Part shown: positions 38,001 to 52,994 of the stretch, one piece after another
Layout: every line of letters starts with the position of its first letter
Numbering within the stretch: the first letter of the stretch is position 1
Assembly: GCA_028564675.1 (NCBI GenBank)
Contig: JAOVVO010000262.1
Location: 36,915-100,914 of the forward strand
Length of the DNA stretch: 64,000 nt
DNA from: Onchocerca lupi
Lineage: Eukaryota; Nematoda; Chromadorea; Rhabditida; Onchocercidae
Direction: 5' to 3'
Notes under the pieces: model-generated
What the model was told of the DNA's origin: nothing
The model's input: the letters and a program-made list of their open reading frames with translations, nothing else
Database searches by the model: none
Program-made: the position numbers and the translations under genes

Positions 38001-40486
38001 TACAGAACAACGACAAGTGAAAATACGAAGTTGAAGGAATTAAAAAAGGAAATATAAAATACTTACAAAATTGCAGATCGTGGTATACATGAAATATCAT
38101 TCAAGAACGGTAATCTTGACACAGCTGAAAAACTTTGCTATTTGAGGAGAAAGTTCCATCAAAGAGAAGAATCTCTCACGAAGATTTTATGCAAGCTTCA
38201 AACTTGACCGATTCTACTAGCGTAGGTCCAACTTTCCCATTTCTAACTTCTTATGTAAGTGCTGAATTAAAAAGACATACAAAAATGTGAATAAAGTTGA
38301 AAATGTCAAGCCACGAAATCAATCATTCTATAATAGTAGTTGATTACAGATAAAAATTGGTGCTTTCGAGATATTGAAGGAATTAAACCATAAACTGACC
38401 CTTTGCCAGCCTTTCCAAGTGAGAGTACAAACGGATTTTAAGATGTTTCTTGCGAAAAATTTCTTGAATTTTTTGCGTCACATCAAAAGCAGTTCGTATA
38501 GCATCAGAAAAAAAACCTGCAACAATGAGAAACATTATAACTTGCAATTTGATTTATTTGAATTTGGTTCTGGACAACAAAAAATAGAGCAACTTTCTAC
38601 ATCAACAACAAGTTACTATGTACTTTCACTGACAAAACAAAGCATTCATTCTCGCTTGAAAACTTCACCTATATCGAAATCTTTATTGCCAGTCCGATCG
38701 ATTATCTTCATATTCCAAAAATGATCACCAGATTTTTGCAGTCCGGAATAAGGCAGCATGTTACACTGCTCGAAAATGCACTGTATCAATCTATAAATGC
38801 AATTCCTTAACTTATATTGTTTAATCAGTCCTTTTAAAGCATAAGAAAATGAAGAAAATTTTTGAAAACGAAGAAAAAAAGAACAATTTCGAATCTAACC
38901 GAGCGACGCTAACAGCTAAAGACAGCTGCTGCTCTACAACTTTCTTCGAATTTTGAGCTTGGTCAATAGTTGCAAGAAAAGAACGCCTAGTAATTCCAAA
39001 AGCGACTGCATTCGCTGCTTCTGATGTTTTTGATCCACTCTGAATATCAACAAATTTCAGTAGCTAAAGCTAACCAAAAAATTCAATAATTTTACAAAAA
39101 CAACCATCAAATTACCAATGTTAAAGAGCAAAAAAATGTGATAAATGACCTGTAGGGTAAGACAATCGACATAGCGTTGTATCCAGTGATCGAATAACGA
39201 ATTTTCAGTAACCCAATCGGATGCTTTTTTGTAGGTGATACTTTCCGGTTTCTATAAAAGGCAAATCAGAAAAAATTCATTCAATTTTTTATAGATAAAA
39301 ATCAGTTAGTTGAAGAGCAGAGAAGAGAATCAAATTAATACAGACATTTGCAATTCTACTTTGAACAAAAAGTTGCAAAGAAGAATTGACGGATGGATCG
39401 AACGCAAGTGAAACAAATGAAGCAGATAATACATCAATTTTCAGCGGAGAAGATGAGGAAAGCTCGTCATATAATTTGCCTAAATATACAAAATATATTG
39501 TAGAACATTTATATGACACCTAACAGAAATTTATAGTAGGAACTGATTATTAAAAATGATTTGTACAGTGTTACAAATATAAAAAAACATGTATTGTACT
39601 TTAATAATTTCTGGAATAACAGAGACTATATGCTAGACAAAATTTAATAAATGACTGCAACCATACCAGAACATTCTTTAGCAAGTTTAAATTGATCCAA
39701 CATGTCAATAAAGCTGGACAGTACATCATATCTTTTGCATTTGTACTATAAAATATAGCTTACTGATATGTGATATTATATGGAAACAAAATAAGAATAA
39801 TATTTCATGTGAATGATTCGTAACTACAATTCTAGCGAATATTGCAGAAATATGAAATAAATCCTTTCCATTCAATAAATGTACTTATCCAAGTAGATGG
39901 ATAAAAATTAAAAAGAAAATATTTGAAAATGATTTCATATAAAGATGATACCGCATTTCGTAGTAGCATTTCTGCATATCTTCCTTCAACGTTGCACAAC
40001 ATGATACAAATAAATTCCGCCTGTACATCAAAATCTGAAATCAACATATATACATTTCTGTCACCTTATTAAATTGGTGTTAAATAACTCAAAACCTGAC
40101 TTTTCCTGTCAATAATTTGTTGAAGTAAATCAGCGAAACATTCTGGAGTGAACTGCGACGGATCACCAATTCGTAGATTTTGCTTTTTAGTATCTAATTT
40201 TGGTGTTTCTTTGGAACTGAAACAAATAGTAGAAATGAAAACCAAAAATATCAATTTGATAGAGATAAATAAGCATGGTAATGATACGCTGAAATTGTAA
40301 TCATTGTACTCCTTCGGACCATTCATCTTAATTCGCTTGCAAGAAGCTTTTGAAATAAAATACTAGTCGATTTTAAATGAGATGAGCAATGCAAACCATC
40401 TGAATAAGAAATCAGCAGAAAATTGTTCCGATGTCATAAAGTGTATCAGCAAAGCTTTGAATGCAATATTCTTACTCTGAAAATTA

Positions 40487-40546
<60 letters not shown>

Positions 40547-42744
40547 AAAAAAAAAACCGGCGGAAAGTTTGAAATGAATTATTTCAGATGACTCTTATAA
40601 GAAGAAATATGATAGACTGAAATATTATTACAATAAAACTCGCTTTAAGTTGTGTTGAAATTAATGTAAGCAAAATATCCAATTTGGTAGCTAATTTCTA
40701 GACCGATAACTAATAAAAACCAAATGATTCAAGCGATTGGTAAACTAAGAGAAAAAAAGATTAAAGAGCAAGACTTGAAGGTTTGAAAGCTAGAATGCTC
40801 AGCTTCATTCATTAGGCCAATCCACAGTCGTGTCAACAGTGCAGAAGCGCAATTAGATATATGACATTAAATAAGTGAACATTTTTGATGGTATTTTCTT
40901 ATGTACAAAAATTACCTGATCACAAAAAACAGCCATCAACCAATCCAGTACTCTAGATTCACCAAGTTTATTTTTCAAAAACTCGATGGCAATAGATGTT
41001 TCCGGAACGTCAGTAGATGCGATAAGTTCGATAATATCCAAGTCAACAGCATACTATAATAAATTATTTGACCAAAAAATCGAACTAAATCACTGCAATT
41101 AATATAATGAGAAATTATAAGACTTACAGAGCAACAATTTTTGCTGAGATTGATAACATTTTCCAACAAAGTGTTCTGTATTTCATTGTCCAAATCACTA
41201 GAAAATCAACATGCTTTTATTCTTGAAATTATATCTATAACTTCCAAAGAACGATGAGCTTATTTCCAAGACGTGTTATAATAAATACAATTCAGTATTT
41301 TATTTATAACTCCAAATTCGTCATTTCGTGATTCAATTTTTTGGAAAAAGCAACAAACGATTTTTTTTAAAGTTTTACCTCATATGACATGCAAGCCACC
41401 CACGCACTACAATGGTTAACAAAATATCTGAAGAGCAAAAATCGAATAAGCGAGCAATATCGCCAGCTCCATCCGTGCCCATTGTTCCGCATCGCGTCAT
41501 TATACACAAATCACCTAACTGTCTGCAAATTACATCGAATAAAATATGAATGATTTTAAAAATTAAGAAAATTGCCAATTCGAGTTATAACTTACTTTGA
41601 AGAAGAAAAATAAAACAAATGTCTATGTCTATGAAAACCAGCAGCGTTAACAAATGCAAATAATTGTGCGTAAGTACGTGGATAAAACACTGATAAGCTT
41701 TGAAGATCAATAAAATCCATTGAAAAATGTGCATCAAATGTTTCTGTGATGGATTCCATATTATCTTAAAAATGACAAAAGGATGAATTATTAAACGAAA
41801 TGAATTATTTCTAACAGAATTTACTGCATTGTCAATGTTCCTTAATCATTATTAATCACTAAAGAGTTATTCAATAGTTCACGTAACATATGAATTAAAA
41901 TTCACCTGAACAAACAGCATGGGATAAAATTAAAAGATACCAAATCACCAAATTTTCACTATTTTCCTCATTGATACTATCCAGAAAAGTTAATCGTTGT
42001 AAAGCTTCCAAACACTGACCAAGTAAGATCATTAACAAACTATAAAAAGAAAACAACAATATGCTCTGCAACAAATATACAATAATTAGTAAAACTAAAT
42101 ACAACTAAATACTTTCTCATGCAATAAACTCTTCGAAAAAAGCAAAACATTATTACATGTTACACTAGTTATACCGAAAATATAAAGCAAACCGCCCAAT
42201 CTTTTCAACGGCATGGTCACATATTTGTTCAGTTATTGTAAAGGTTGAATTTTCCTTCAAAACATGCAGAAATATGAACAAATATGGAATCACGACTACC
42301 AATCGAGAAAAACAATGCAAATCCTGCAATTTCAACTGTTATATCGATTATGAACAAAATGAGGAAATAAAAATAAATAAGACAAAAAAAAAAAATAAAA
42401 AAGCTTTCAATAAAACTAAAAACGAAAACTTAAGTAAGTGAACACCAACATCTTCTAAAATGCTGATCATTTTTTTGAAAAAAAAATCCATTGGTCGAGT
42501 AATGGCAGTATAACACAACCGCAACAAAATGATTGCATTGAAGGCTGTATTGAAATCCCAATTTTTTGGATGTAATTGTTGCAAGCTTTCAAACAAAGAC
42601 AAAGATGTTTTTGTCCAGCTGCAAAGAAACAGTACAACAATCAACTTGAGACGACTCACGATTTTCATTTGGAAAATTCAAGCTTTTTATCACCATCCTC
42701 ACAACCGACTATCACGTAAAGACTAATGAATATATAAAAGTAGG

Positions 42745-42778
<34 letters not shown>

Positions 42779-45700
42779 ATTACCTTTGTGCATCTCCGTT
42801 AATACGGGAACCGATAACAGCAAGAATCCAGAGTTGAAGAACTCTTGTCGGACAAACTGTTGCTAAATGATCGATCGTTTGTAACATCTTCAGAAGTGTA
42901 ACATCAAAAGAAAGGCGCATGCCTATGCAATCAACCACTACTATTTGAAGACAATTTAAGGCTGGAAAGAAATTATAATTCATTACATAAGTGGTGCGAA
43001 CTCTTTAATTACTTAATGGATATAATATGCTGTGAATTCGAATTTGGGTTAAAGTCAAGAAAAAAATCAGAAATATAATCAGATGAATTCCCCACTAATC
43101 TGAAAAACGTTGAGTTTGCGAAAGGAATACAAACCACACGGGGTCAAATATGGTCGAGCATTACAAGCTTTGATTAAGAGTTCCATAAATGAATGAATTC
43201 TGTCCATCCCCATAATTACTTGTCCTCGACTTTCAGTATGAGAAAGAGACAAGAAATAATTAAATACCGAATTTAGCAATTTTTCAACATCCGCAGCTGT
43301 CCTAAACAACAGTCAAACAAAGAATTTTAAAACAGTTCTTAATTACAAAATGAAAACCACAGAAAACAACATCGAAACCAATGCTGCCATGATGCAATTA
43401 TGATCTAACTGCAGGAACACTAAATTTAAAATGATACCAATTCCAGGTACTAATCTTATTCACTTGTTCAATAACGAAATTAAGCAAGCGAGTCTCCGGA
43501 TCCAGCATAGAATAGTTTATTCCACCCCGAACAAGTACACATAAGAGATCCAGTACCTGAAACATCATTTACTGCCTCAAAAAATAAAGCTTGTTTTAAT
43601 AGATACCCTCTTAAAAAAAAAAATTGTACTTTCTCTTTTTCCAGCTAACAAATTAAAAAAATATTTGATGAGTTTCTGAAAAGCTGAAATCACCGAGCAC
43701 TGCACATCCAGGGAATTCGTTGACTGATATAAAAGAATTGCCAGTGATACAAATGGTTCAAACATGGTTACATGCGAAATAATTTCCCTGCTTGCTGGAA
43801 CTCCATCTTTAGAAATCAGATCCTTACGCAACCAGCCAGCACATCTATATAAAATAATTTTTAGATTTTTATTGCAAAATAGCTGGACCAGTCACGCTTC
43901 GCATGAAGCCGAACACGCTTCGCGTGTCCGGCTCTAGCTAGTCTACATAAATAAAAATGCAAACGTTTGTTCAAAACCTTAAATCTCCGGAAGTTCTTAA
44001 ACACGAGCCTTATCTATATTAGTTCAAAATCTTAGATGTCGGAAAATCCTTAAATATTGCTTTGAAATTTTGACACAACGTTGCATTCGAATACGCGCAT
44101 GTTTTTATTCACGCGTTGCTGTAGCTCAGTCTGTTAAGTGGAAAAAAAGAAAAGAGAAAGCGCATGTTTCTAGTGTTGGGGGAAAAAAACTGGTACTTCG
44201 TAATTTGATTTGCAGTTCGTCGGATTTGAGATTGAATCTTGCTATTATGATTAGGCTAGGTCAGCAATAAGTGTGAGGAGGTTTTTTGTGTCTTGTATGA
44301 CAGAGATGAATACTGCTGAGAAAGGTTTTATTGATTGATAAAGAGTAATTCTTCGTAACTAATTATCAGAGGACATCCAGGCAAATTGATCACTGGGTTA
44401 TTCTTTCCTTTGCCAATGATAGATAAGAATACTATTCAAGTGAATTGTTGGATTGTTGATACTGTTGTGTTGCTCTAAATTGTCGAATTGAAACCCTTGG
44501 AACTCCGAGCTGTTGCTGTTGCTGCGTCGATTTTTGTCATTTATCAGTGAACTGAAGCGTTTTGGCGGTAAACATGTTTGTCGTCCCTTTGAAACTATGT
44601 AGTGTCACTTGACCTTTGGTATTTCTTGTTTACAATTGTCGTGGCGCTATTTGACATCTTTCAGCTTTTGCCTACATCTCATATGTATAATTTCAGAATA
44701 GTTGTGGATATACAATATGTTGTTCCATTGTCTGTGTAGATATAGAAATTGTCTGGTTCACCAACTCTAGAACACACAACATATAAATTGTCCATGTAAG
44801 AAACAACCGGTCTCTAGATCTAAGCCTCACAATTCCAAAGATTGGCCCTGAGCTTTGCTGATGGTAAATGCAAATGCCAATTGAATTGGGAATCGCAATC
44901 TCTTAAACTGAAATGGCATATCCGCCAGAATCATAGGAATGTGAGGAATGAGGAAATCTTCACCCTTGAAAGATCCTGTCAAGATTGTCGCTTCTACGAC
45001 ATTGCTCATTTATTTTTTTACTACAAACGGCGTGCCGTTGCAAAATAATGGCTGAATTATCGTATTGCGAAATATCGAACAAATATTTCGATATTTCGCA
45101 ACAAGATAATTGGCAAGCCGATTTTCAATTGCAGTAAGTGCAGTGGCATCTCTGGCAGACCGAGTGAATTGGAAAATTCTGTTCGATAATTAACCGCTTC
45201 ATCTGCTTCCATAACAGTGTCGATGGATTGTATGTGACTGCCTCGCTTTGAATGTTAGACAGAATAATATTGTTAAGTTCATCGACGTCTTTGTTCTTGG
45301 CCGCAAGAATATCTCGTTCACTAAGTCAGTCGTGATTCTTATAATTACTTTGAATATCGGGAAATACTTTTTCAACCAACTCTTCTTCTTTTGACGTTTC
45401 TGAATTGCAGAAGTTATGGGGCAATGAAATTTGTCCTGAGGTCAGAACAACCAGAAAGAAATGATAAGAATGGGTCATCCATTCTTGGTAATATCGATGA
45501 AATACAAAAACAACGTACCTATTCGAATGTAACGTTGTGTCAAAATTCCAAATCAATAGGTAAAAACTTGAAACGCTGTCAAAATGAACAATGAACATTT
45601 GCGATAAAGAGGCAATCTAAGACACGACCTAATATAAGAAGCAATATTAAATTACTCGAAGGAAACACTTCATTATACACTATCATAACCTCGACATTTC

Positions 45701-48700
45701 TGCGAAGTAACTACATTCCCCACAAATCAAAAAGTAAACGAACTATATTCCTCACAAAGCAAAAAACAAAGAAAAAAGCTTAAATTATGTGCTTATTCGA
45801 ACGCAACGTTGTATGAAAATTTCAAATCAACGGTGAAGAACTTGAAAATTCGTTGCAGGAAATAACCGCTGTCAAGGCAGAAAGTAATGGTGAATGAATT
45901 CTGTCCGCTCATTAAGGCGCGGTGCGGGGTGGGGTCAAAAAATTCAGTCCGCTCACTTACTTTTAGTTGTCACGGACGTGAAACGTGAAAAAAAGTAAAT
46001 GTGTCTACATAAAAAAGAAGACCTATTCGAATGCAAGGTTGTGCCAAAATTTGAAAGCAATCGGTGAAGAACTTGCGAAGCTCTGTTATCAGCCAAAAGA
46101 AACAGTTACATTTTTATTTATATAGATTTATTTAAATTTTAAACAGATTAAATCCCACTCCTTCAGACCCGAAAAATGAAAATAAAATATACCTTATAAG
46201 CTCTGCTTCGCCATAATCAACACGACCTGTATTGACAATAAATTCTGTAAAAAATTTTCATTTCTCAACATGAAAATTTCAAAGAGATGTATAAAAGTAA
46301 AAAATAAAAAAGAATTAAAACAAGTAACATTTTCGAAAAGTGCCAACTAAAAGCAACAATTATCTCTTCCAAAACAGCACTCATGTGAGTTTTGATGCAG
46401 CACAACATAAGAAAATTTGGAAGCAAAAGCTATGAAAAATAAAGAACCGATTGTTGTTGCATTGAATGTGCTTCAGAATTTATTCATAATAGATTGATGA
46501 GAATTTAGATCAAATTCTTACTAAGATTAAACTACATAATCACGAAATAAACAAAAGCTAGTAAGAAATTTCAGTTTCGCAATTAGGTATACTGAAAACT
46601 ACCTTTAGGCTGACTAACATGACTTAATTTCAAATTCCTTAATGCATCTGGCGACAAATTTGCGACATTACTTCCAAATAATACTTTAAATAACTGCATC
46701 GCAACTCGAATACTTTCACCTGGCACGATCTCGATAACAGTTTGACAGTACAATAAAATCTAAAAAGCAAATATTTCAAGTTCTAATGATATCAAATATG
46801 CTTGAAACAGATTTCATATTTAGAAATATTAAGTAAAGAAAAGCTTTTAATCAGAAAATTTTTGTTGCTAATAGTATCAAGATAGACGCTCGCTTTTGAT
46901 TAGTAAATGTTTTATTTTCCACTGATAAGTATCATCTTAAATGTATTCAGTATGTTTTGTACTAGTAGTGATAAATGAATCATCATGAAAATCAAAATAA
47001 TCTTTGTAAGTCTTCGATAAATTACCTCTTCAAGAATATCCGCAACCTGTGGAAGTCGCATTACCTCCAGCGTACAAGCCAAACAATTCAGTGCTGAAAC
47101 CAACAGCGCTATGAAACGTTCAGATGCATCAAAGGCCAAAGTATTCTGAAATATAAAACTTTTAAGCAGAATAGCACAAACCATGCAAAATAAAAATTGA
47201 ATCAAAAACAAAAACCAGGCAAAAAATAAATGACGAAAATATTCCTCACCATATAATTGAGATAACCACCCTTTAATGAATCTGCGAAATGAACAAGGCT
47301 TGAAGATTGCAAGAAGCTTGTGTTTCTACACATTTTGACGCTAATACCAGTAAATGTTGAAATCGCAGCAATCCGTTGCTCCCATGATGCTACATTATTA
47401 GTGCTAACAGGAAATGCTTTACGAACGGGGGAAAGTGGTGAAGACCGCGAAAAAGAATATGCAACTTGTTGCCGATGATCGATTATCAAAGAATAATACA
47501 AATTAATAACCCTGAAAACTAAAAAGGGGATTGAATATAAATGGTCGGGCATTACAGAAAAGAAAAATCATACTTTGTTTGCCTACAAGCGAATGACGTT
47601 TCGAGATCTTCAATATTTCAATTTTTTTTCCTAACAAACAACAACTGATCCATTTCTCAGCATCAGTTCCAATGTTTTAGAATGCTACATGATATTTCCA
47701 CCAACCTAATGACAGAAAATTCTACATCGAAAAAGATAATCGACATACCTTAATTGCAGCAGAATAAGTTGTTCATAAATGAAATATTTTGGAAATTGCG
47801 ATGCTATATCATTACTTTTATTAGCATTCTTCATGATGCTTACTGTGTATAAGCCTTAAAACTGATTGTATTGTAAAAATTTTATGAATTTCTATTGTCA
47901 AAGTCAAAGCTCCGGATTCATCTTCTAGTAGGGGTAATTGGGGAATAACTTCCAAGCCCAACAAAATTTTACAAGGTCAAGTTTTACAAGAAAAAAAAAG
48001 CACACGAATTCACCTGCAGTCATATGAGTTGCAATATTCAGAAACTGTATGAAAGTTTGCACATCTGCACAGCAACAGTCACATTTAGAAATTAGGGCAA
48101 TTATTAACCCAGTTCTTGAACTATCGATGTTCGATTCGAGTCTCCAGGCTTGAGCATAATGCCTAGACTTGAAACAGCATAACAGTTCAAATAATCCAGC
48201 AGCAACGCCTGCCTAAATAGTTTTTAATTTATATTTATTTTCGGGATAAATCTTCATATTATAAACGAATTATGTTAAAACACAATAAACTTTATTACTA
48301 ACCCAAACGCTAGAACTAGAAGTAGTTAAATAAACATGTTGAAGCAAAATTAATCAGATCGAGAAAATAAAGAAATTATTTCTAATTAAACAAATGACCT
48401 GTTGTTTTTCGTTCGCACTTGTTGTTAAAATATAGAACATCTTTCTGAGAACAAAAGAAAGATTACCCGCGGTTATAAAATTGAATGGTTGCTGCAAGAA
48501 ATCGTAATATGGACTCATACCAACGGTCTGAAAAAAAGTAGACATGGGAAATCATGAATGAATTCTACATTTAACCGTAAATAAAAGAAAACCGAGATTT
48601 TGCATCTTATTATTTGTAATTTGTATGGCATACCAGAGGATTTTTAGGAAAATCTGAGCAGAGATAATCACTGGGTTCCTCCAATGCGAAATTATTCGGT

Positions 48701-51700
48701 GTTGAAGTATAGTTCGCGTTTTCAGTAAGTCTTGAAAACAAATTAAATTTTAATTCACAAACAATGCAATAAAAAGTGTCGAAGTAAAAGTGTTTTTCCA
48801 GAAATTCATTCCACTGTAATTATTGTTTGGAGTATTAATGAACGAACAAAGAAAGATGTTTTGCCGCAGCATTTCTCACTCGTTGGTCATCATCAGCAAG
48901 CAAATACATGTAAATCTCAAAAATTTCGTCAGGAAGATGAGTAGCAAACGAGCTCGCAAATGCCCACTCGATGCTTGCCAAATATTCCACCACAGCTATC
49001 TGAAAAATGGAGCAAATAATATATAATTCTCAATATGAAAGGCAATTTATCCATAAATTTGAAAGATAAATTTCCCACAAGAAATATGCTTCTTCTTTTG
49101 AATTTATCCAAATGAATATGGTCTGGAATCCAAAACACTCATAAACAACAGTTCTGATAATATCCGTAATAAATGCAATGAAAAGTTATTCTCATTAACT
49201 TCCAAAAGTATTAGTCAAAAATATTTACCCGGAGCAAGAAATAATTATCCCGATAATTTTCACAAGCAAATTTTGCAACATCGTATACAATACCAGCTTG
49301 ATAAACCAGCTTTTTTGCAGATTTTAGAGCTATCAGCAATGAGCGACTGCAGTGTGCACGACGAACACGAATTGCATCATATACAAATGAAGCGAATGAA
49401 CAACCAAATTCTACAGAATTGGAAATTTTAAATTATCCGAAGAGCTTTTTTTCGCACTAAGAGAAAACGATAATTACGGTCTTTTAACAAACGATGCAAA
49501 ATGTCTAGAAGACTAACCATGAAACGGTTCACCCAAGGCTCGGAATCGACATTTTTCAGCATTTACGAATACAGTGATTGCTACAGCCTTTAACTGATCA
49601 TCTTCATGATTCAGATAAAGTTGAAGGTCCTTCAACGTTTGTATGCCCAAGCCACCTAAATTTGACGGTCAATAAACATAAGAATGATATTTATTACTAG
49701 CAAAAAGTTTCAAATATAACTTTCCGATTGTACTGAAATTCTTAAAGTGATGATGGAAATAATCACCTTTTGGCTGAAGAGTTATGTCTGCAAATTTTGG
49801 CAAATACAAAGCAAGACTGCTCAAACAAGACATTGCCAAAATTTTGTGGCTTACACGAACTTCACTATCAGCCAGCAATTTAAAGCATTGTCCACTTAAC
49901 AAAAACCGCTTTGCCAAAAGTACAGTTGTGTATGTGAGAAACGGACCGAAGGCTATAAAAAAAAAATTTTTTTTGACTTCCTCGAACATTTTAGTTTTGA
50001 AATATTACCAATTAAGACCACATATAAACTATATTAAATACGGTATTACTAATCAAAAATTTTAAAATATTGATTCTTTTATGATCCTTACTAACCCTAT
50101 CACATATAATGAGGTAAACTGAAATAAAAAATTACATATGTCTACAGGCAAATTTTCAGGTATCAGAGTAGATGAAATTGATGTAATTTCAGGTAACGAT
50201 TCTTCTGATGAATTGGAACACATGGTTAGATCATCAGATATTTCTAAATGTCTTAATGGATCAATAACATCCATGCCACCTTCCGAATTTGACTCGTTCT
50301 GCTAAAAAAAAGTTATGCGAACACTTATATTTAAAAAAACAGAGATTTTTCGAATTTTCCCAACTTCCAGAAGCCATCTTATACATTATCTCTTCTACTA
50401 CCAATATCCTTTAATTTTCAAACCAAAAATGATAAATATGCTTAGAACTCACCATTTTTAAGCTTGAAGAATCAGCACTTAACGGCAAACTGAATGAAGA
50501 CTGAATACTGTTGTCAGCTACATCCACAGTTGCAGAAGATGAGTTACCAAAAAGGAAATTTACTGGACTGGCTCTCAATGAGCTCATACAACTGGTAGCA
50601 TCTGTTAAAGAAAAAAAAATAAGATTAAAGAAATTAAATACAAGTGATTCAACATTTCAAACATCAAACTATAAAAACTAACGAGAGGGCAAACTTGTCG
50701 GTATGGCAGTATCTTGTTCTTTCATATCAGATTTTAAGATGCTTGACTGTTGCGGATAAAATGACTCTACATCAAGGGCAGCAAGCGGAGAAGAAACTAC
50801 TTTTTCGAGAAATTCCAAAGAAGCAACCACAATTTCATTGTGAGGTGAAAACAGACAACGTAATGAGTCACGAATTATCTAGAACGAGAATCCACGCAAA
50901 TATTCTGATCAAACGCTGAATGTCACGAATCCAGAATAAACAAGAAAAAAGCAAATCAAACTCTAGTTTTTTTAGTTTTGTAATAATGATTCAGTATTTT
51001 TTCCATTAATTTGAAGAACCGCCCACTTACACTTTGAAGATTCTCCAATTCATATTCACTGTTCTTCAATAAATAAACGGGCCATAATAGTCGAAGTGAA
51101 TTAAGTGTTCCAACCAACAGATTTCTATTTTGTTGTTCACTCGCTTCAGATAACACTTCTAAAAAGAAAAGTAATTAGATTCTTACCTTAATATTCAAAA
51201 CAAAAAAATAAAAATTGTGCAGCTGAAAATCAATATAAAACGTATTTACTTAGAAAATGTAGAAAAACTTTTCTGCGTATAACTCCCGCATAAGTAGCCA
51301 ATTGACTTATAATAACAGCCGCGGCCCGATTTGTTACACCCGGTAGTTCCAAATTAGAAAGAGCTGCTTCATAAAGTTTCTGGAAATAAAAATCAAACCA
51401 AATTATTCTTTCCTCGTAATTCTTCCTTTAGATACAAAAAGTATTTTATTTGAAAATATCCTTCTAGAATTTTCACAGAAAACAAATAATTACATCATAT
51501 TAGTTAATAATTCACACTTACCAATACATTATCATTTGGTTGTGTCTCAAAATCCGAACCAAGGAATGTAAAAACTGAAGGAAGATACCTTTCCAAAGCA
51601 CTTTGTACAATTTCTTCAGGACGAGCCAAGATTTTTGGAAGGGCAGAAATCAAATGTATTCCTATAGCTCTGAAACAGCTTAACATCTATGTGAATTAAT

Positions 51701-52956
51701 CATTCTCTCGATTTAAGAGTGCTACATTTACTTGCTAACTCAGGAACATGGCACGTGCCCCATGTAACTTTAAATCAGCTGGAAGGATAGTGAATTCCAA
51801 CTAATAATATTTAGCTAACCGTGAACGATTTATTTTTACATATTTTAGAGCGTCCAGCAGCCTTGAAAGCGCAAAAACGAGTGATCGCGAAGATCCATTC
51901 TGCCTAATTTCTGACATCAAAATAACAATAACCCGTGAAGCATTCATATCAATAACCAAATGCTGCAATTGATCTCTAGCTGCCGAAATCTAATTCCCGA
52001 ATTACATAAAACATAAAAATTTATTACATTCACATCCACTAATGGAGAAAAATGCGCAATTATAAATTGCTGAAAAACCTAAGAAGGCAGTCAAGACTAG
52101 TCAATATATGTACAAACTAGCAGAAACAATTTATCTAAGCATTTATTCAAACAATTTATTTAAGCAACTTTCTTTCCGTGATACCTACCCTTAGCACTGA
52201 ATCCATTGTTTGTTCACTTAACATACGAAGATCACTATTCCGATGATTGATGTATTCAAACAAAATTTTCACTGCACGATTGAATTCACCATTGTGTTTC
52301 GGATCCTTCCTGAAAGACAAGTTAATGAAAAAAGAATAAAGAAACTCTTCCGAAAAAAAAAAAGAATGCAACCATTAAGATTTTTGATTATTAGATTATA
52401 AAATAAGGCAGTGGTGATGGTGCAATTACAGCTTGGACATGGCTTTGTATGTGCTATCGACAATTTGAACTATATAGCAGCCAACACTAGAACAACGCCT
52501 CGATTCATGAGATTTTTGATCAAAGCAAGCGTTTAATATCGAATAGTAAACCGGTATTTAGCCATATTTAGTTTCAAACTATTTCTGAGTAAAGATGCTA
52601 ACCAGATTTCCAATCGAACGAGCACGTCTTTAATATCTGAGAAAGCTGCATGCTCTTTTTCGCAAGCTTCCAATTTCTTGCTATAAAAATGAGAATTAAT
52701 GGGCATAAATGATCTTTCTGATTATTTGCGAACATTACTTATCATATCAACAGAAGAGGAAGGATCAAATTTCTTAAAAGCATAGGAATCCTGAAATTCA
52801 AAAGCGGCTTGAATCCAAGACTTTTATTATGAAATACATGCCTCAAAAGCATGTCCTTAATTGCAAAAGAAAACTTATGATTTGAGCTGGTTTATACAGC
52901 AAAAAAACTGTACAATTACATACCCAAATATTATTGTGTGGTACCACTCATGAAAT

Positions 52957-52994
<38 letters not shown>

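Larger units (their letters stand above)
38730..46244 (-). other. HTT: Huntingtin central region
   Basis: After the exon at 46,193-46,244 and the Helitron-bearing intron come ISHVTMFEPFVSLAILLYQS (human HIRLFEPLVIKALKQY), LVRGGINYSMLDPETRLLNF (human [20 protein letters not shown]) and ESRGQVIMGMDRIHSFMELL (human [20 protein letters not shown]). Exons downstream to about 38.7 kb are less conserved and helix-rich, and their exact borders are uncertain. Two long A runs (40,488-40,544 and 42,748-42,777) lie in introns here. Confidence 0.75.
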
